A stretch of 64,000 bases of DNA from Phytopseudomonas punonensis (GTDB lineage: Bacteria; Pseudomonadota; Gammaproteobacteria; Pseudomonadales; Pseudomonadaceae): the NCBI RefSeq assembly GCF_900142655.1, contig NZ_FRBQ01000002.1, forward strand, positions 194,918-258,917. Direction: 5' to 3'. The number at the start of each line of letters is the position of its first letter. Position 1 is the stretch's first letter. The notes beneath the pieces are model-generated. The model was not told the origin of the DNA and searched no databases. It was given only the letters and a program-made list of their open reading frames with translations. Below are positions 32,958 through 42,147 of the stretch, in pieces. The translations under genes and the position numbers were made by a program.

Positions 32958-35900
32958 GCTCTGTCAGTTCTAACGTTCCGCCACTCGAGCGTTTGCTCGA
33001 TGGATTGGCGAGCCTTAACAGGCTGAAGGCCTCACGACGTGGCCCGGCTGACATTCGCTACGATGTTGATGTCACCGTTACGATCATGTCCTACAACAAT
33101 GCTTCGTATCTTGCGCAGACGATCGAGTCGGTGCTGTCTCAGGAAGGCGTAAGCCTCGAGTTGCTGGTCTTCGATGATCGCTCCACTGATGACAGTGTCG
33201 AGGTATTGAAGGGATACATTGGCGACCCACGCTTCAGTTTTCAGGTCAACCCGGTCAACTTGGGAATGGCCGGTAACTACAATCGCTGCGTTCAATCAGG
33301 CGGTGGCAAGTACCTGGTCGTGCTGGGCTCCGATGATGTTATCTATCCTGGCCACCTGGCATCTCTCGTGGCGGCGATGAATGCTTGCCCAAGTGCGGCT
33401 CTGGGTTATGCCCAGTGCAACTGGATCGATGAGAACGGTAAATTCATTCGCTTTGCCGACCATCCGGGGCACCGCAAGCAGTCCTATTCCGGCGGGCGTG
33501 ACGAGGTGGCGGACCTTCTGACGTTCGACAGTTACATCACGCCCTCGGCCGCGATCCTGCGACGCAGCGCACTGCCTCATATCGAATTGCCCGAAGGGGG
33601 AATCCACCGTCACGATCTGTTGGCCGGCGATTGGGAATTGTGGATTCGTCTGGCGCGCACCTTCCCCGATTTCGTTTTTCTGCGCCAGGCGAGTGTTGGT
33701 TACCGCATCCATTCCGGACAGATATCGAACACCTTCTACGGCAGCGAGCGCCCGCTGCGCGAGCACACCGAGATTCTGGAAATGAACCTCGCCGATGCCC
33801 CCACCCGCAGGCGTATGATCGCTAATGGCGATGCCATTTGGGCACTGTATCAGCAGCGGGTAAACGCGTACCCCTCTGAAACGACGGCGTTCTATCAACG
33901 TAGAATCGATGCGATCCATACCGCGCTGATGGCCAAGGGCGAACTGTCCATGGCGCCATCGCAGTACCTGTTCTCGATCATCATGACCACCTACAACCGG
34001 CGCGAACTGCTGCGCTTCGCCCTGGACAGCGTCGGTGCTCAGACCCTTCAGGATTTCGAGGTCATTCTGGTCAATGACCATGGAGAGGGGGTCGAATCGC
34101 TTCTGGAGCGGTACCCCTTCTGTATTACCTACCTGCGTCAGGGGCGCAATGCTGGGCCCGCGGCGGCGCGAAATGCAGCGCATCGTCTGGCCCGTGGTCA
34201 GTACCTGGTTTACCTCGACGACGACGACATCTTTCTACCGGCTCACCTGCAAGCCCTCGCCAATGCGCTTCAGGAACACCCGGGGGAAGTGGTTTACAGC
34301 GATGCCCTGTTCATTGCAGAGCGCGTTGAGAACGGGGTACGCCACATTGTCAATCAAGAGCAGCGTTATCCCCATGGGACGTACTCACGCGAACGTCTGC
34401 TTGTCGACAACTACATCCCGATCAATACCTTTGCCTGGCCGCGTTCTGCTGCGCTGGAGGTTGGCGGGTTCGATGAAACCTTGTCAGGCCTGGAAGACTG
34501 GGATTTTCTGATGCGGCTCGCCGCTCGGCTGCCGTTCCACCATCTGCAGCAGGAAACCGTGCAGGTGCGCATGCGTGCTGACGACTCGTCTGCCGAGCGA
34601 CGTTCTCAGCAGGCGTTAAAGGACTATCCGGCGTTGTATATGGAGATGTACCGGCGTCACGCCGACGCGGGCAGTGCAGCAGTGAAGGCGGGCCGGGAGA
34701 ACCTGCTGCAGCGCCTGGGTGTTGACGTTGAGGTTACTCGGCAACCGCCAAGCATGCAGGCATGGCTGCAACGTCGCGCCTTGACAGCTGCCCAGAAAAG
34801 ACTGGTGGACGAGCGCCTGCAAGGGCAGGGCGCGGCGCCGCACTTCGGTATCCTGATCGTTGATCTGCCAGGGGATCACGAAGCACTGGCGCGCACGCTC
34901 GCCTCCCTGAAGGGGGCGCACGATAATTATCAAAAGCTGCAGGCAGTGGTGCTCACCAGCGCTGAAAACATCGCCAATTCGGCATCCTGCCAGGTTGTTG
35001 TGGTGCGGCCCGAGGAATGGATCAAGCCCCTTAATGAGCTTCTGGCTGGCTTGTCTTTCGATTGGTGCCTACTGCTGCGTGCGGGCGATGAGCTGACCCC
35101 TTCGGGCCTCATGATGGCGGGGCTGGAGCTGCTGACCGTACCGGATTGCAGGGCGGTCTACTGTGACGAAATGTTCCGCCAGGACGGGCAACTGGCAGCC
35201 GCGTTGCGGCCTGCCTTCAACCTCGATTATCTATTGAGTTTCCCGGCGGGAATGGCCAGGCATTGGCTGTTCCGTCGAGACGTGGTGGTGGATGCCGGTG
35301 GGTTCGACCCTGCCTTCGAACAGGCCCCTGAGCTGGAGCTGATCCTCAGGCTGATCAATGAAGGCGGTCTCGACGGCCTGGGCCACGTGGCTGAACCCTT
35401 GGTGATCACCGAGGCGCCTGCACTTGCCGACAACGCTACCGAGCAGCGGGCGATCGCCCTGCACCTGCAGCAGCGCGGCTATCAGAATGCCGTGGTCAGC
35501 TCTAGCAAGCCTGGCCGCTACCAGATCGACTATGGGCATGGGCAAGCTCCGCTGGTGTCCTTTCTGATTCTCCCTGGGGAGCGTCTCGAGCATCTGCAGC
35601 GTTGTGTGGAAAGCATTCTCGAAAATACCCGCTACCCGAACTATGAGTTGCTGTTGATCGAGCAGCATCTGCAGGGCGAGGAGCTCAGTTCATGGCTCAG
35701 CGCGTTGGCTTCCCTCGGCGAAGCGCGCATTCGAGTATTGCCTGCCGTCAGTCAGCCGCTGACGCCTCAAGCGCTGCTCAACAAGGCTGCTCAGCAGGCT
35801 CATGGTGAGTATCTGTTGTTGCTGTCGGCCGAAACGGCTGCGATCAGCGAGGACTGGTTGGACGAGCTGGTCAATCATGCACAACGTCCGGAAGTTGCTT

Positions 35901-37378
35901 GCGTAGGTGCCAGGTTGCTGTCAGCAGACGGGGAAATCGCTCGGGCCAGCCTGATCCTCGGGCTCGAGGGGCCGGTGGGCCGGCCCTATGTCGGTGAACC
36001 CCTGGATGCACCGGGTTATATGCAACGCCTACAGGTGGTGCAGAACAGCAGCGCCGTTGGGCATGAGTGCCTGCTGGTTGCCAAGGCCGTATTCCTGCAG
36101 TTGGGTGGACTGAGCGAGGAGAACATGCCGTGGCGCTATGCGGGTGTTGACCTCTGCCTGAAAGCCCGTCAGGCCGGTTATCTGACCGTGTGGACACCGT
36201 TCTCGCAGTTGATGCTCGACCCGGTAGATCTGACCCGGGGTACTACCGCCGAGCACGACGCCCTGTATGCCAAGTGGCTGCCGGTGCTGGCCCGCGATCC
36301 CGCCTACAACCCGAATTTCTCGCTCTCACAGCCGGGGGGCTTCAAGCTGGCCGATACGGCGTTGTCATGGCGTCCCCTGTCGTCATGGAAACCGGTGCCC
36401 ACGGTGCTGGCCCATCCGTCCGACAACTACGGCTCCGGGCACTATCGAGTGATTCAGCCATTTACCTCCTTGCAACAGGCCGGTTTGATCGATGGCGGGC
36501 TGTCCCCAGGACTGATGCACGTAACGGATCTGGAACGCTATGACCCGGACGTGATCATTTTGCAGAAGCAGATCGGCGATGAGCGCTTCGATGCGATGCG
36601 CCGTATGCAGGCATTCTCGCGTGCGCTCAAGGTTTACGAGCTCGACGACTACCTGCCTAATTTGCCGGTAAAAAGCGTCCACCGGGCGCAGATGCCCAAG
36701 GACATCCTGAGGTCCATGCGTCGCGCTTTAGGCTATGTCGACCGTTTCGTTGTCTCGACTCAAGCTCTGGCAGATGCCTGTAGCGGCTTGCATGGCGATA
36801 TCCGGGTGATCGAGAACTGTTTGCCGCCTGCCTGGTGGAAAGGACTCGCCACCGTGCGCAGCAGGTCGGGTAAACCCCGAGTCGGCTGGGCGGGGGGCAT
36901 TGGTCACACCGGCGACCTGGAAATGATTGCCGATGTCGTGCTGGCGCTGGCCGATGAAGTCGACTGGGTGTTCATGGGCATGTGCCCAGAGAAGCTGCGG
37001 CCCTTCGTCAAGGAGATTCACCAGGGGGTCGATATTATGGCCTACCCGCGAGCATTGGCTGCGCTCAACCTGGACCTGGCTTTGGCACCACTGGAAGAAA
37101 ACCTGTTCAACGAGTGCAAGAGCAATCTGCGCCTGTTGGAGTACGGGGCTTGCGGATTTGCCGTGGTCTGCAGTGATGTACGCAGTTATCAGGGAAACCT
37201 GCCGGTTACCCGGGTCAAGAACCGTTATCGGGACTGGGTAGATGCAATAAGAACGCATGTCGCCGATCTGGATGCAACGGCTCGCGCCGGTGAAGCGTTG
37301 CATTCGCAGGTCATGCGTGACTGGATGCTGGAGGGGGACAACCTCATCGCCTGGCAAAGAGCCTGGTTGCCTGACTGA
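32954..37378 (+). CDS. Giant multi-module flagellin glycosyltransferase
   Basis: 1474 aa. Module 1: GT2 fold (about 38-250) with VTIMSYNNASYLAQTIESVL, DDRSTDD and metal motif GSDD. Module 2: GT2 (about 335-560) with FSIIMTTYNRRELLRFALDS and YLDDDD. Module 3: a degenerate GT2-like domain (about 628-800) with LRAGDEL where DxD is expected. Module 4: another GT2-like domain (about 862-1130) with LLSAE in the DxD place, so possibly inactive. Module 5: a GT-B/GT4-type domain (about 1150-1474) with VGWAGGIGHTGD and APLEENLFNECKSNLRLLEYGACG. It lies between sugar genes and fliC, the place of FgtA in P. aeruginosa and Fgt1 in P. syringae. It should build and attach the flagellin glycan in the cytoplasm. 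ATGA overlap with the ketoisomerase. Confidence 0.88.
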   Translation: MSSVSSNVPPLERLLDGLASLNRLKASRRGPADIRYDVDVTVTIMSYNNASYLAQTIESVLSQEGVSLELLVFDDRSTDDSVEVLKGYIGDPRFSFQVNPVNLGMAGNYNRCVQSGGGKYLVVLGSDDVIYPGHLASLVAAMNACPSAALGYAQCNWIDENGKFIRFADHPGHRKQSYSGGRDEVADLLTFDSYITPSAAILRRSALPHIELPEGGIHRHDLLAGDWELWIRLARTFPDFVFLRQASVGYRIHSGQISNTFYGSERPLREHTEILEMNLADAPTRRRMIANGDAIWALYQQRVNAYPSETTAFYQRRIDAIHTALMAKGELSMAPSQYLFSIIMTTYNRRELLRFALDSVGAQTLQDFEVILVNDHGEGVESLLERYPFCITYLRQGRNAGPAAARNAAHRLARGQYLVYLDDDDIFLPAHLQALANALQEHPGEVVYSDALFIAERVENGVRHIVNQEQRYPHGTYSRERLLVDNYIPINTFAWPRSAALEVGGFDETLSGLEDWDFLMRLAARLPFHHLQQETVQVRMRADDSSAERRSQQALKDYPALYMEMYRRHADAGSAAVKAGRENLLQRLGVDVEVTRQPPSMQAWLQRRALTAAQKRLVDERLQGQGAAPHFGILIVDLPGDHEALARTLASLKGAHDNYQKLQAVVLTSAENIANSASCQVVVVRPEEWIKPLNELLAGLSFDWCLLLRAGDELTPSGLMMAGLELLTVPDCRAVYCDEMFRQDGQLAAALRPAFNLDYLLSFPAGMARHWLFRRDVVVDAGGFDPAFEQAPELELILRLINEGGLDGLGHVAEPLVITEAPALADNATEQRAIALHLQQRGYQNAVVSSSKPGRYQIDYGHGQAPLVSFLILPGERLEHLQRCVESILENTRYPNYELLLIEQHLQGEELSSWLSALASLGEARIRVLPAVSQPLTPQALLNKAAQQAHGEYLLLLSAETAAISEDWLDELVNHAQRPEVACVGARLLSADGEIARASLILGLEGPVGRPYVGEPLDAPGYMQRLQVVQNSSAVGHECLLVAKAVFLQLGGLSEENMPWRYAGVDLCLKARQAGYLTVWTPFSQLMLDPVDLTRGTTAEHDALYAKWLPVLARDPAYNPNFSLSQPGGFKLADTALSWRPLSSWKPVPTVLAHPSDNYGSGHYRVIQPFTSLQQAGLIDGGLSPGLMHVTDLERYDPDVIILQKQIGDERFDAMRRMQAFSRALKVYELDDYLPNLPVKSVHRAQMPKDILRSMRRALGYVDRFVVSTQALADACSGLHGDIRVIENCLPPAWWKGLATVRSRSGKPRVGWAGGIGHTGDLEMIADVVLALADEVDWVFMGMCPEKLRPFVKEIHQGVDIMAYPRALAALNLDLALAPLEENLFNECKSNLRLLEYGACGFAVVCSDVRSYQGNLPVTRVKNRYRDWVDAIRTHVADLDATARAGEALHSQVMRDWMLEGDNLIAWQRAWLPD

Positions 37379-37412
37379 GCGTCGAGAGGCCGGCGCGATT
37401 TTATTGTCGGCC

Positions 37413-37439
37413 TCAAGAATTCGAAACGAGCGCCGATAC
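37413..37439 (+). promoter_or_regulatory. FliA (sigma28) promoter of fliC
   Basis: TCAAGAAT (37413-37420), exactly 11 bp, then GCCGATAC (37432-37439). The -10 is near perfect and the -35 matches 5/8, as is usual for pseudomonad fliC. It gives a long leader of about 190 nt before fliC. Confidence 0.8.
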
Positions 37440-37634
37440 ACTAATCAGGAAGAGGTAGATAAATCGAGGCTCCCAGGTTGTCAAGGGAGGCGCAAAAATA
37501 AATCAACTTCTCCCTAAAGCTTCGCAGATTCAGGTCGATAAAGAGTATGAAAGCGAACTCAATGTTGCCTGAGCATTGCAGGCCAGAGTCGCAAGCCCAG
37601 GCAAACAGTTAGTGTCCGATGGAGGACAAACATC

Positions 37635-38795
37635 ATGGCTTTGACCGTAAACACCAACATTGCGTCGTTGAACACTCAGCGCAACCTGAACACTTCGTCC
37701 AACGCGCTCAACACTTCCCTGCAGCGCCTGTCGACTGGTTCGCGCATCAACAGTGCCAAGGACGATGCGGCTGGCCTGCAAATCGCCAACCGCCTGACCA
37801 GCCAGGTCAACGGCCTTAACGTTGCGGTGAAGAACTCCAACGACGGTATCTCCATGGCGCAGACCGCTGAAGGTGCCCTGCAGCAGTCGACCACCATCCT
37901 GCAGCGTATGCGTGACCTGTCCCTGCAGTCGGCCAACGGCTCGAACAGCGACGGTGAGCGTAAAGCACTGAACTCGGAAGTGAGCGAGCTCAAGAAAGAG
38001 CTGAACCGTATTTCCAACACCACCACCTTTGGTGGCAAGAAACTGCTCGATGGCAACTTCGGTACCACCACCTTCCAGGTAGGTAGCGCGGCCAACGAAA
38101 CCATCAGCGTGAAAATCGACGAAATGAGCACCGCGTCGCTGAAAGGTAAGTACTACGAAGGCACCATCGCTGCTTCCACTGGCCCGGCCAGCGCTTCGGG
38201 TACCATCACCGTTTCCGGCACCGTAAACGGTACCGATTTCTCGGTCGACGTAGCTATCGCCAGCGGCGCAACTGCAGTGCAGGTTAGCCAGTCGGTTGCT
38301 ACTGCGATCAACGATGCCAACATTGGTGTGGGTGCGTTCGTCGACGATACAGGCGCCACCACTCTGATTTCTGGGCAGAACACCGACGGCACCGAGAACG
38401 CGCTGTCCGCCCTGAGCATCAGTGGCACTGTGACCGGCGTTACCACCGGCGCATACACCGCTGCAACGGCTGTCACCGAAACGGAGATGACCAACATCGA
38501 CGTCAGCACCGTACAGGGTGCCCAGGAGTCGGTCATCGTCATCGACCAGGCGATCTCGGCGATCGACAAGCAGCGTGCCGACCTCGGTGCGGTGCAGAAC
38601 CGCTTCGAGAACACCATTGGTAACCTGCAGAACATCGCAGAGAACGTTTCGGCTGCACGTGGTCGGATTCAGGATACGGACTTCGCAGCAGAAACTGCGA
38701 ACCTGACCAAGAACCAGATCCTGCAACAGGCCGGTACTGCGATTCTGTCCCAGGCCAACCAGCTGCCGCAGGCGGTGCTCAGCCTCCTGCAGTAA
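37635..38795 (+). CDS. fliC: Flagellin FliC
   Basis: 386 aa. The conserved D0/D1 N terminus ([45 protein letters not shown], about 1-145) and C terminus ([40 protein letters not shown], about 290-386) frame a short variable centre rich in T, S, A and G (about 150-290), which offers many O-glycosylation sites. TGGAGG precedes the ATG. The product is the filament subunit and the likely acceptor of the upstream glycosylation cassette. Chaperoned by FliS. Confidence 0.97.
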   Translation: MALTVNTNIASLNTQRNLNTSSNALNTSLQRLSTGSRINSAKDDAAGLQIANRLTSQVNGLNVAVKNSNDGISMAQTAEGALQQSTTILQRMRDLSLQSANGSNSDGERKALNSEVSELKKELNRISNTTTFGGKKLLDGNFGTTTFQVGSAANETISVKIDEMSTASLKGKYYEGTIAASTGPASASGTITVSGTVNGTDFSVDVAIASGATAVQVSQSVATAINDANIGVGAFVDDTGATTLISGQNTDGTENALSALSISGTVTGVTTGAYTAATAVTETEMTNIDVSTVQGAQESVIVIDQAISAIDKQRADLGAVQNRFENTIGNLQNIAENVSAARGRIQDTDFAAETANLTKNQILQQAGTAILSQANQLPQAVLSLLQ

Positions 38796-38822
38796 GCCAA
38801 CTTGGCTAGGCTGCTCTAAACT

Positions 38823-38856
38823 CCGGGGGGAAGTGCATAGCGCTTCTCCCCGTTTT
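38823..38856 (+). terminator. Terminator after fliC
   Basis: GGGGGGAAGTGC-ATA-GCGCTTCTCCCC forms an imperfect stem (one unpaired base), followed by GTTTT. It ends just before the flaG ribosome site, so flaG may be partly read through or have its own weak promoter. Confidence 0.65.
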
Positions 38857-38875
38857 GCCTTGCGAGGTAAAAGTA

Positions 38876-39256
38876 ATGGACATCGCAATAAACAGTTTGT
38901 CACCTGTGCTGGCCAAGCCTACCGGCTCGCCTGTCTCCGGTGCTTATGTCAGAACTGGGGCTTCTGCTGAAGCAGGTAATGATAAGCCCGCTGCAAGTCA
39001 GGGCCAGGCCCCGGCGGAAGATTCTGAGCAGATTTACGAGCAGGTGGACAAAGCGGTCACGTCCATCCAGAGTTTCGTGCAGAACATCCGCCGTGACCTG
39101 AATTTCAGTGTCGACGATTCAAGTGGCAGGGTTGTGGTCAAGGTGACCGATCGAGCTTCTGGCGATGTAATTCGTCAGTTGCCTTCCGAAGAGGCCTTGC
39201 GCTTGGCGGAAAGTCTGGAGGAAGTGCGAAGTCTGCTGTTCAAGGCCGAAGCCTGA
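38876..39256 (+). CDS. flaG: FlaG family protein
   Basis: 126 aa from ATG 38876 (GCGAGG upstream). The N-terminal half is disordered (P, A, G, S). The C-terminal FlaG domain (about 55-125) has VDKAVTSIQSFVQNIRRDLNFSVDDSSGRVVVKVTDRASGDVIRQLPSEEALRLAESL. FlaG limits filament length in some bacteria. It always lies between fliC and fliD in pseudomonads. Confidence 0.92.
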   Translation: MDIAINSLSPVLAKPTGSPVSGAYVRTGASAEAGNDKPAASQGQAPAEDSEQIYEQVDKAVTSIQSFVQNIRRDLNFSVDDSSGRVVVKVTDRASGDVIRQLPSEEALRLAESLEEVRSLLFKAEA

Positions 39257-39336
39257 TATGGCGTGGTTTTTGAATGTAAAAAATAGGGCTGCAAAAACTT
39301 GCGCAGGAACGTCAATATCGTGACGGAGTAGAATTT

Positions 39337-40755
39337 ATGGCTATTGGTGGAATTCAGACGGGTATCAACTCGGGCTTGCCAATCGGTGAGCTGGTGACGG
39401 CGATGGTCAATGCCGAAAAGGCACCCAAGGAAGCGCAGCTGGCGCGCCTGTCGAGTTCGACTACCGTCAAGCTAACCGGCCTGGGCAAGCTCAATACTGC
39501 GCTTGGCGAGTTTCAGACCGCGCTCAAAGATCTCAATAGCCCAGCTCTGTTCGAGAAGCGTACGGCCACGTCCTCCAATACCAGTGCGCTGACGGCTACC
39601 GCCGGAAAAACAGCATCGGCTGGCAGCTACCAGGTTGAGGTGAAAAGCCTGGCTTCAGCCAGCAAGGTTGCGACTCAGGCCCTCGACGGAAACTTCAAGA
39701 GTGGCGGCAGTGACGAGGTACTGAGCGTCAAACTCGGTGATAGTGGCACCGCTGTCGACGTGAAGATCACTGCAGGTTCTGATCTTGCCAGCATTCGTGA
39801 CCAGCTCAATTCTGCGCTCAAGGATAAGGGCGTAAGCGTCAGCACCATCAACGATCCAGCCACTGGCAAGTCTCGCCTGGTATTCAGTGGCAACGAGACG
39901 GGTGACGGCAAGGACGTCATCGTTTCCGGCAGCGGTGATCTCGCCGCTCTTAGCGTCGATGGTCGAACTAAGCTTGATCCCGCCGATACCCAGGGCGCGG
40001 GCTACATCGTCCAGGCGACCAATGCTCAGTTCTCCATCGATGGCCTGGTACTCAGCAGCCCCACCAATACGGTCAAGGGGGCGATTGCAGATGTCGATTT
40101 CGACTTGCTCGCTACCACCGAAAGCAACAAGCCTCTGACCCTCAAGGTCGGCGAGGATAACGCCGGTGTCAAAGCGGGTATCAAGAAATTCGTCGAGGCC
40201 TACAACAAGCTGATCAATACCACTAACGATCTGACTCGGGTGACCAAGGTTGGCGAGGACGGCACTCCGCTGGTCGGAGGGTTGGTGGGTGACTCGACAG
40301 TGCGAAATCTCGTCGGCGGTGTTCGCAACGAACTGGTGAACCCCGTTGGCGGTGATGGTGTGAGGGTGCTGGCCGATCTGGGTATTACCACCCAAAAAGA
40401 CGGCACCCTGAAAATCGAGGACACCAAACTCGATGCGGCACTGAAAGACAACTTCGATGCAGTCGGTTCGTTTTTCTTAGGTGATACCGGCTTGATGAAG
40501 CGTCTGGATGGGCAGGTGACGGCATACAGCCAGACAGGTGGAATTCTTTCTCAGCGGATGTCAGCGCTGCAATCTACCGATGCCGACATAAAAAAACAGA
40601 CCGAGGATCTCAAGGTACGTGTCGACAGCATGCAAAAGCGCCTGCTTGCCCAATTCAACGCGATGGACTCTCTGGTCGGTCAGTTGAACGGTACCAGCAG
40701 TCAGTTGCAGAACACGCTGTCCAATCTACCCGGCGTAGTGAGGAAGAATAGTTAA
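39337..40755 (+). CDS. fliD: Filament cap protein FliD (HAP2)
   Basis: 472 aa. N terminus (INSGLPIGELVTAMVNAEKAPKEAQLARL; SSSTTVKLTGLGKLNTALGEFQTALKDL) and C terminus (coiled-coil LKVRVDSMQKRLLAQFNAMDSLVGQLNGTSSQLQNTL) are FliD-like, with FliD_N and FliD_C domains and the central IG-like part. It caps the filament and, in P. aeruginosa, binds mucin. Its stop is followed directly by the fliS ATG. Confidence 0.95.
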   Translation: MAIGGIQTGINSGLPIGELVTAMVNAEKAPKEAQLARLSSSTTVKLTGLGKLNTALGEFQTALKDLNSPALFEKRTATSSNTSALTATAGKTASAGSYQVEVKSLASASKVATQALDGNFKSGGSDEVLSVKLGDSGTAVDVKITAGSDLASIRDQLNSALKDKGVSVSTINDPATGKSRLVFSGNETGDGKDVIVSGSGDLAALSVDGRTKLDPADTQGAGYIVQATNAQFSIDGLVLSSPTNTVKGAIADVDFDLLATTESNKPLTLKVGEDNAGVKAGIKKFVEAYNKLINTTNDLTRVTKVGEDGTPLVGGLVGDSTVRNLVGGVRNELVNPVGGDGVRVLADLGITTQKDGTLKIEDTKLDAALKDNFDAVGSFFLGDTGLMKRLDGQVTAYSQTGGILSQRMSALQSTDADIKKQTEDLKVRVDSMQKRLLAQFNAMDSLVGQLNGTSSQLQNTLSNLPGVVRKNS

Positions 40756-41142
40756 ATGAGCGATCCTATCGATACCTACAAGAGTGTCAAAACCAGCCAG
40801 ATCGTGACGCCTTACCAGGCGGTCAGCCTCCTGCTGGACGGTGCCATCGAGCGAATCGCCCTGGCTATTCTGGCCCAGCAACAGCAGAACCCCGGTCTAC
40901 GCGGTGAGGCGGTCAGCGGCACCATATCCATCATCGCCGTGTTGCAGTCGAGCTTGGACAAGGAGCTCGGTGGTGAGCTGGCGCAGAATCTCGACAATCT
41001 GTACGACTACATCAACCGTCGTTTGGTTGGCGTAGCGCTCGACGATACGCCGCGCCGATTGGAAGAGGTGCAGGAGCTGCTGACGCAGATCCGCGATGCC
41101 TGGAAAGCCATCGGCCCTGAGGTCGAACCTGGCGGCGAATGA
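40756..41142 (+). CDS. fliS: FliS-like flagellin chaperone, first (divergent) copy
   Basis: 128 aa, starting at the base after the fliD stop. The FliS core is there ([54 protein letters not shown]). The usual aromatic N terminus (AYxx) is replaced by [12 protein letters not shown], and the C-terminal part is longer. It is clearly a paralogue of the second copy at 41361. P. aeruginosa a-type strains, as I recall, also have fliS plus a second FliS-like gene (orf126). It should bind the flagellin C-terminal helix or another late substrate. Confidence 0.83.
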   Translation: MSDPIDTYKSVKTSQIVTPYQAVSLLLDGAIERIALAILAQQQQNPGLRGEAVSGTISIIAVLQSSLDKELGGELAQNLDNLYDYINRRLVGVALDDTPRRLEEVQELLTQIRDAWKAIGPEVEPGGE

Positions 41143-41202
41143 ACGGAGTGCGTCTACGAGTAACTGCGAGGCGCCTCTGTCTAGTTTTTGCAAGTCGACT
41201 GT

Positions 41203-41238
41203 CGCCATAAGCGAGGGGCTTGCGCCTCGCTTGTGGCG
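41203..41238. repeat. Long hairpin between the two fliS genes
   Basis: CGCCA-T-AAGCGAGG / CCTCGCTT-G-TGGCG: a 13-bp stem with one mismatched pair and an 8-nt loop. No T run follows, so it is not a classic terminator. It may be an mRNA-stability or partial-termination element between fliS and the FliA promoter of the second fliS. Confidence 0.55.
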
Positions 41239-41297
41239 TGTGTACTCGCCCGTTTTCCACGCTCTCCTATCTCGATATATTGATGATCAATCTTCGC

Positions 41298-41324
41298 TAA
41301 AGCTCACGCCTCTCGTGCCGATAC
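41298..41324 (+). promoter_or_regulatory. FliA (sigma28) promoter before the second fliS
   Basis: TAAAGCTC (41298-41305), exactly 11 bp, GCCGATAC (41317-41324). The match is 6/8 and 7/8 to TAAAGTTT-N11-GCCGATAA, better at -35 than the fliC promoter. Start near 41331, 30 nt before the fliS2 ATG. Confidence 0.82.
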
Positions 41325-41360
41325 ATGAAGTATTCCCGCTGTACACTGGAGTACATCTGC

Positions 41361-41741
41361 ATGAATGCCATGGCCGCTATGCGTCAGTATCAAAACGTCA
41401 ACACTCAGGCTCAGGCTGTAGATGCCAGTCCGCATCGTCTGATTCAGATGCTGATGGAAGGTGGCCTGACTCGCTTGGCCCAAGCGCGTGGCGCCATGGA
41501 GCGCGGGCAGTTTGCTATGAAGGGTGAGTTGATTGGCAAGGCCATTGGAATCATTGGTGGCCTGCGTGCTGGTTTGAACCTCGAAGAAGGTGGTGAGCTG
41601 GCTGTGAACCTGGACAACCTTTACGACTACATGAGCCGCCGCTTGCTGGAGGCTAATCTGAAGAACAGCGTCGAGCCGCTCGATGAAGTCGCCGATTTGC
41701 TGCGCAACGTTAAATCCGGCTGGGATGCAATCGCCCAGTGA
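41361..41741 (+). CDS. fliS: Flagellin export chaperone FliS, second copy
   Basis: 126 aa from ATG 41361 (GGAG upstream; frame opening at 41325 rejected because it overlaps the predicted transcription start). This copy is the more typical Fli[85 protein letters not shown]. FliS binds the C terminus of flagellin and prevents early polymerisation. It has its own FliA promoter, so it is made together with FliC. Confidence 0.9.
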   Translation: MNAMAAMRQYQNVNTQAQAVDASPHRLIQMLMEGGLTRLAQARGAMERGQFAMKGELIGKAIGIIGGLRAGLNLEEGGELAVNLDNLYDYMSRRLLEANLKNSVEPLDEVADLLRNVKSGWDAIAQ

Positions 41742-41766
41742 TTGGCGTGCTGGAAAGGAGTTTTCC

Positions 41767-42063
41767 ATGAATACATCTGTTCAGCGTCTGCAGAATACGG
41801 GTACTGCCATGCGCCAGGCGTTGTCAACCCAGGATTGGGCGGCTATCGGTGAGCTGGATCTGCAGTGCCGTCAGGCTGTGGAAGATGCCATGGTAGATGC
41901 TGCCGAAGACGATGGTGTGCTGCGGGCGCGAATGGAGGAGTTGCTAGATCTCTACAAGGATTTGGTAACCGCTTGTCAAACCGAGCGCCAGCGTTTGGCT
42001 AACGAGCTTGTTCAATTTAACCACTCGCAGCAGGGCGCAAAGGTTTATCAGCTTTTTGGCTGA
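41767..42063 (+). CDS. fliT: FliT-like chaperone (FleP in P. aeruginosa naming)
   Basis: 98 aa from ATG 41767, preceded by a perfect AAAGGAG. All-helical small protein (VQRLQNTGTAMRQALSTQDWAAIGELDLQCRQAVEDAMVD; LVTACQTERQRLANELVQFNHSQQGAKVYQ) of the FliT type, which chaperones FliD. It is the last gene of the flaG-fliD-fliS-fliS-fliT cluster, before the fleQ promoter region. The family link rests on size, helices and position, so it is less sure than its neighbours. Confidence 0.72.
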   Translation: MNTSVQRLQNTGTAMRQALSTQDWAAIGELDLQCRQAVEDAMVDAAEDDGVLRARMEELLDLYKDLVTACQTERQRLANELVQFNHSQQGAKVYQLFG

Positions 42064-42147
42064 GTAAGTAATTACTGCGTCATTATTTGCACCAATTAAT
42101 GTTTGTCAGCTTTTTCCCCTGTAGCCGCGGTTTTCCCTGGCCGGCTT

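Noticed and set aside
37530..38903. 457-aa minus-strand frame over fliC
   Set aside because: It is antisense to a certain flagellin gene; the composition is that of reversed flagellin codons.
39257..39336. Possible RpoN promoter before fliD (GGGCTGC...CTTGC)
   Set aside because: The GG and GC are 12 bp apart, not 10, so the geometry is wrong.
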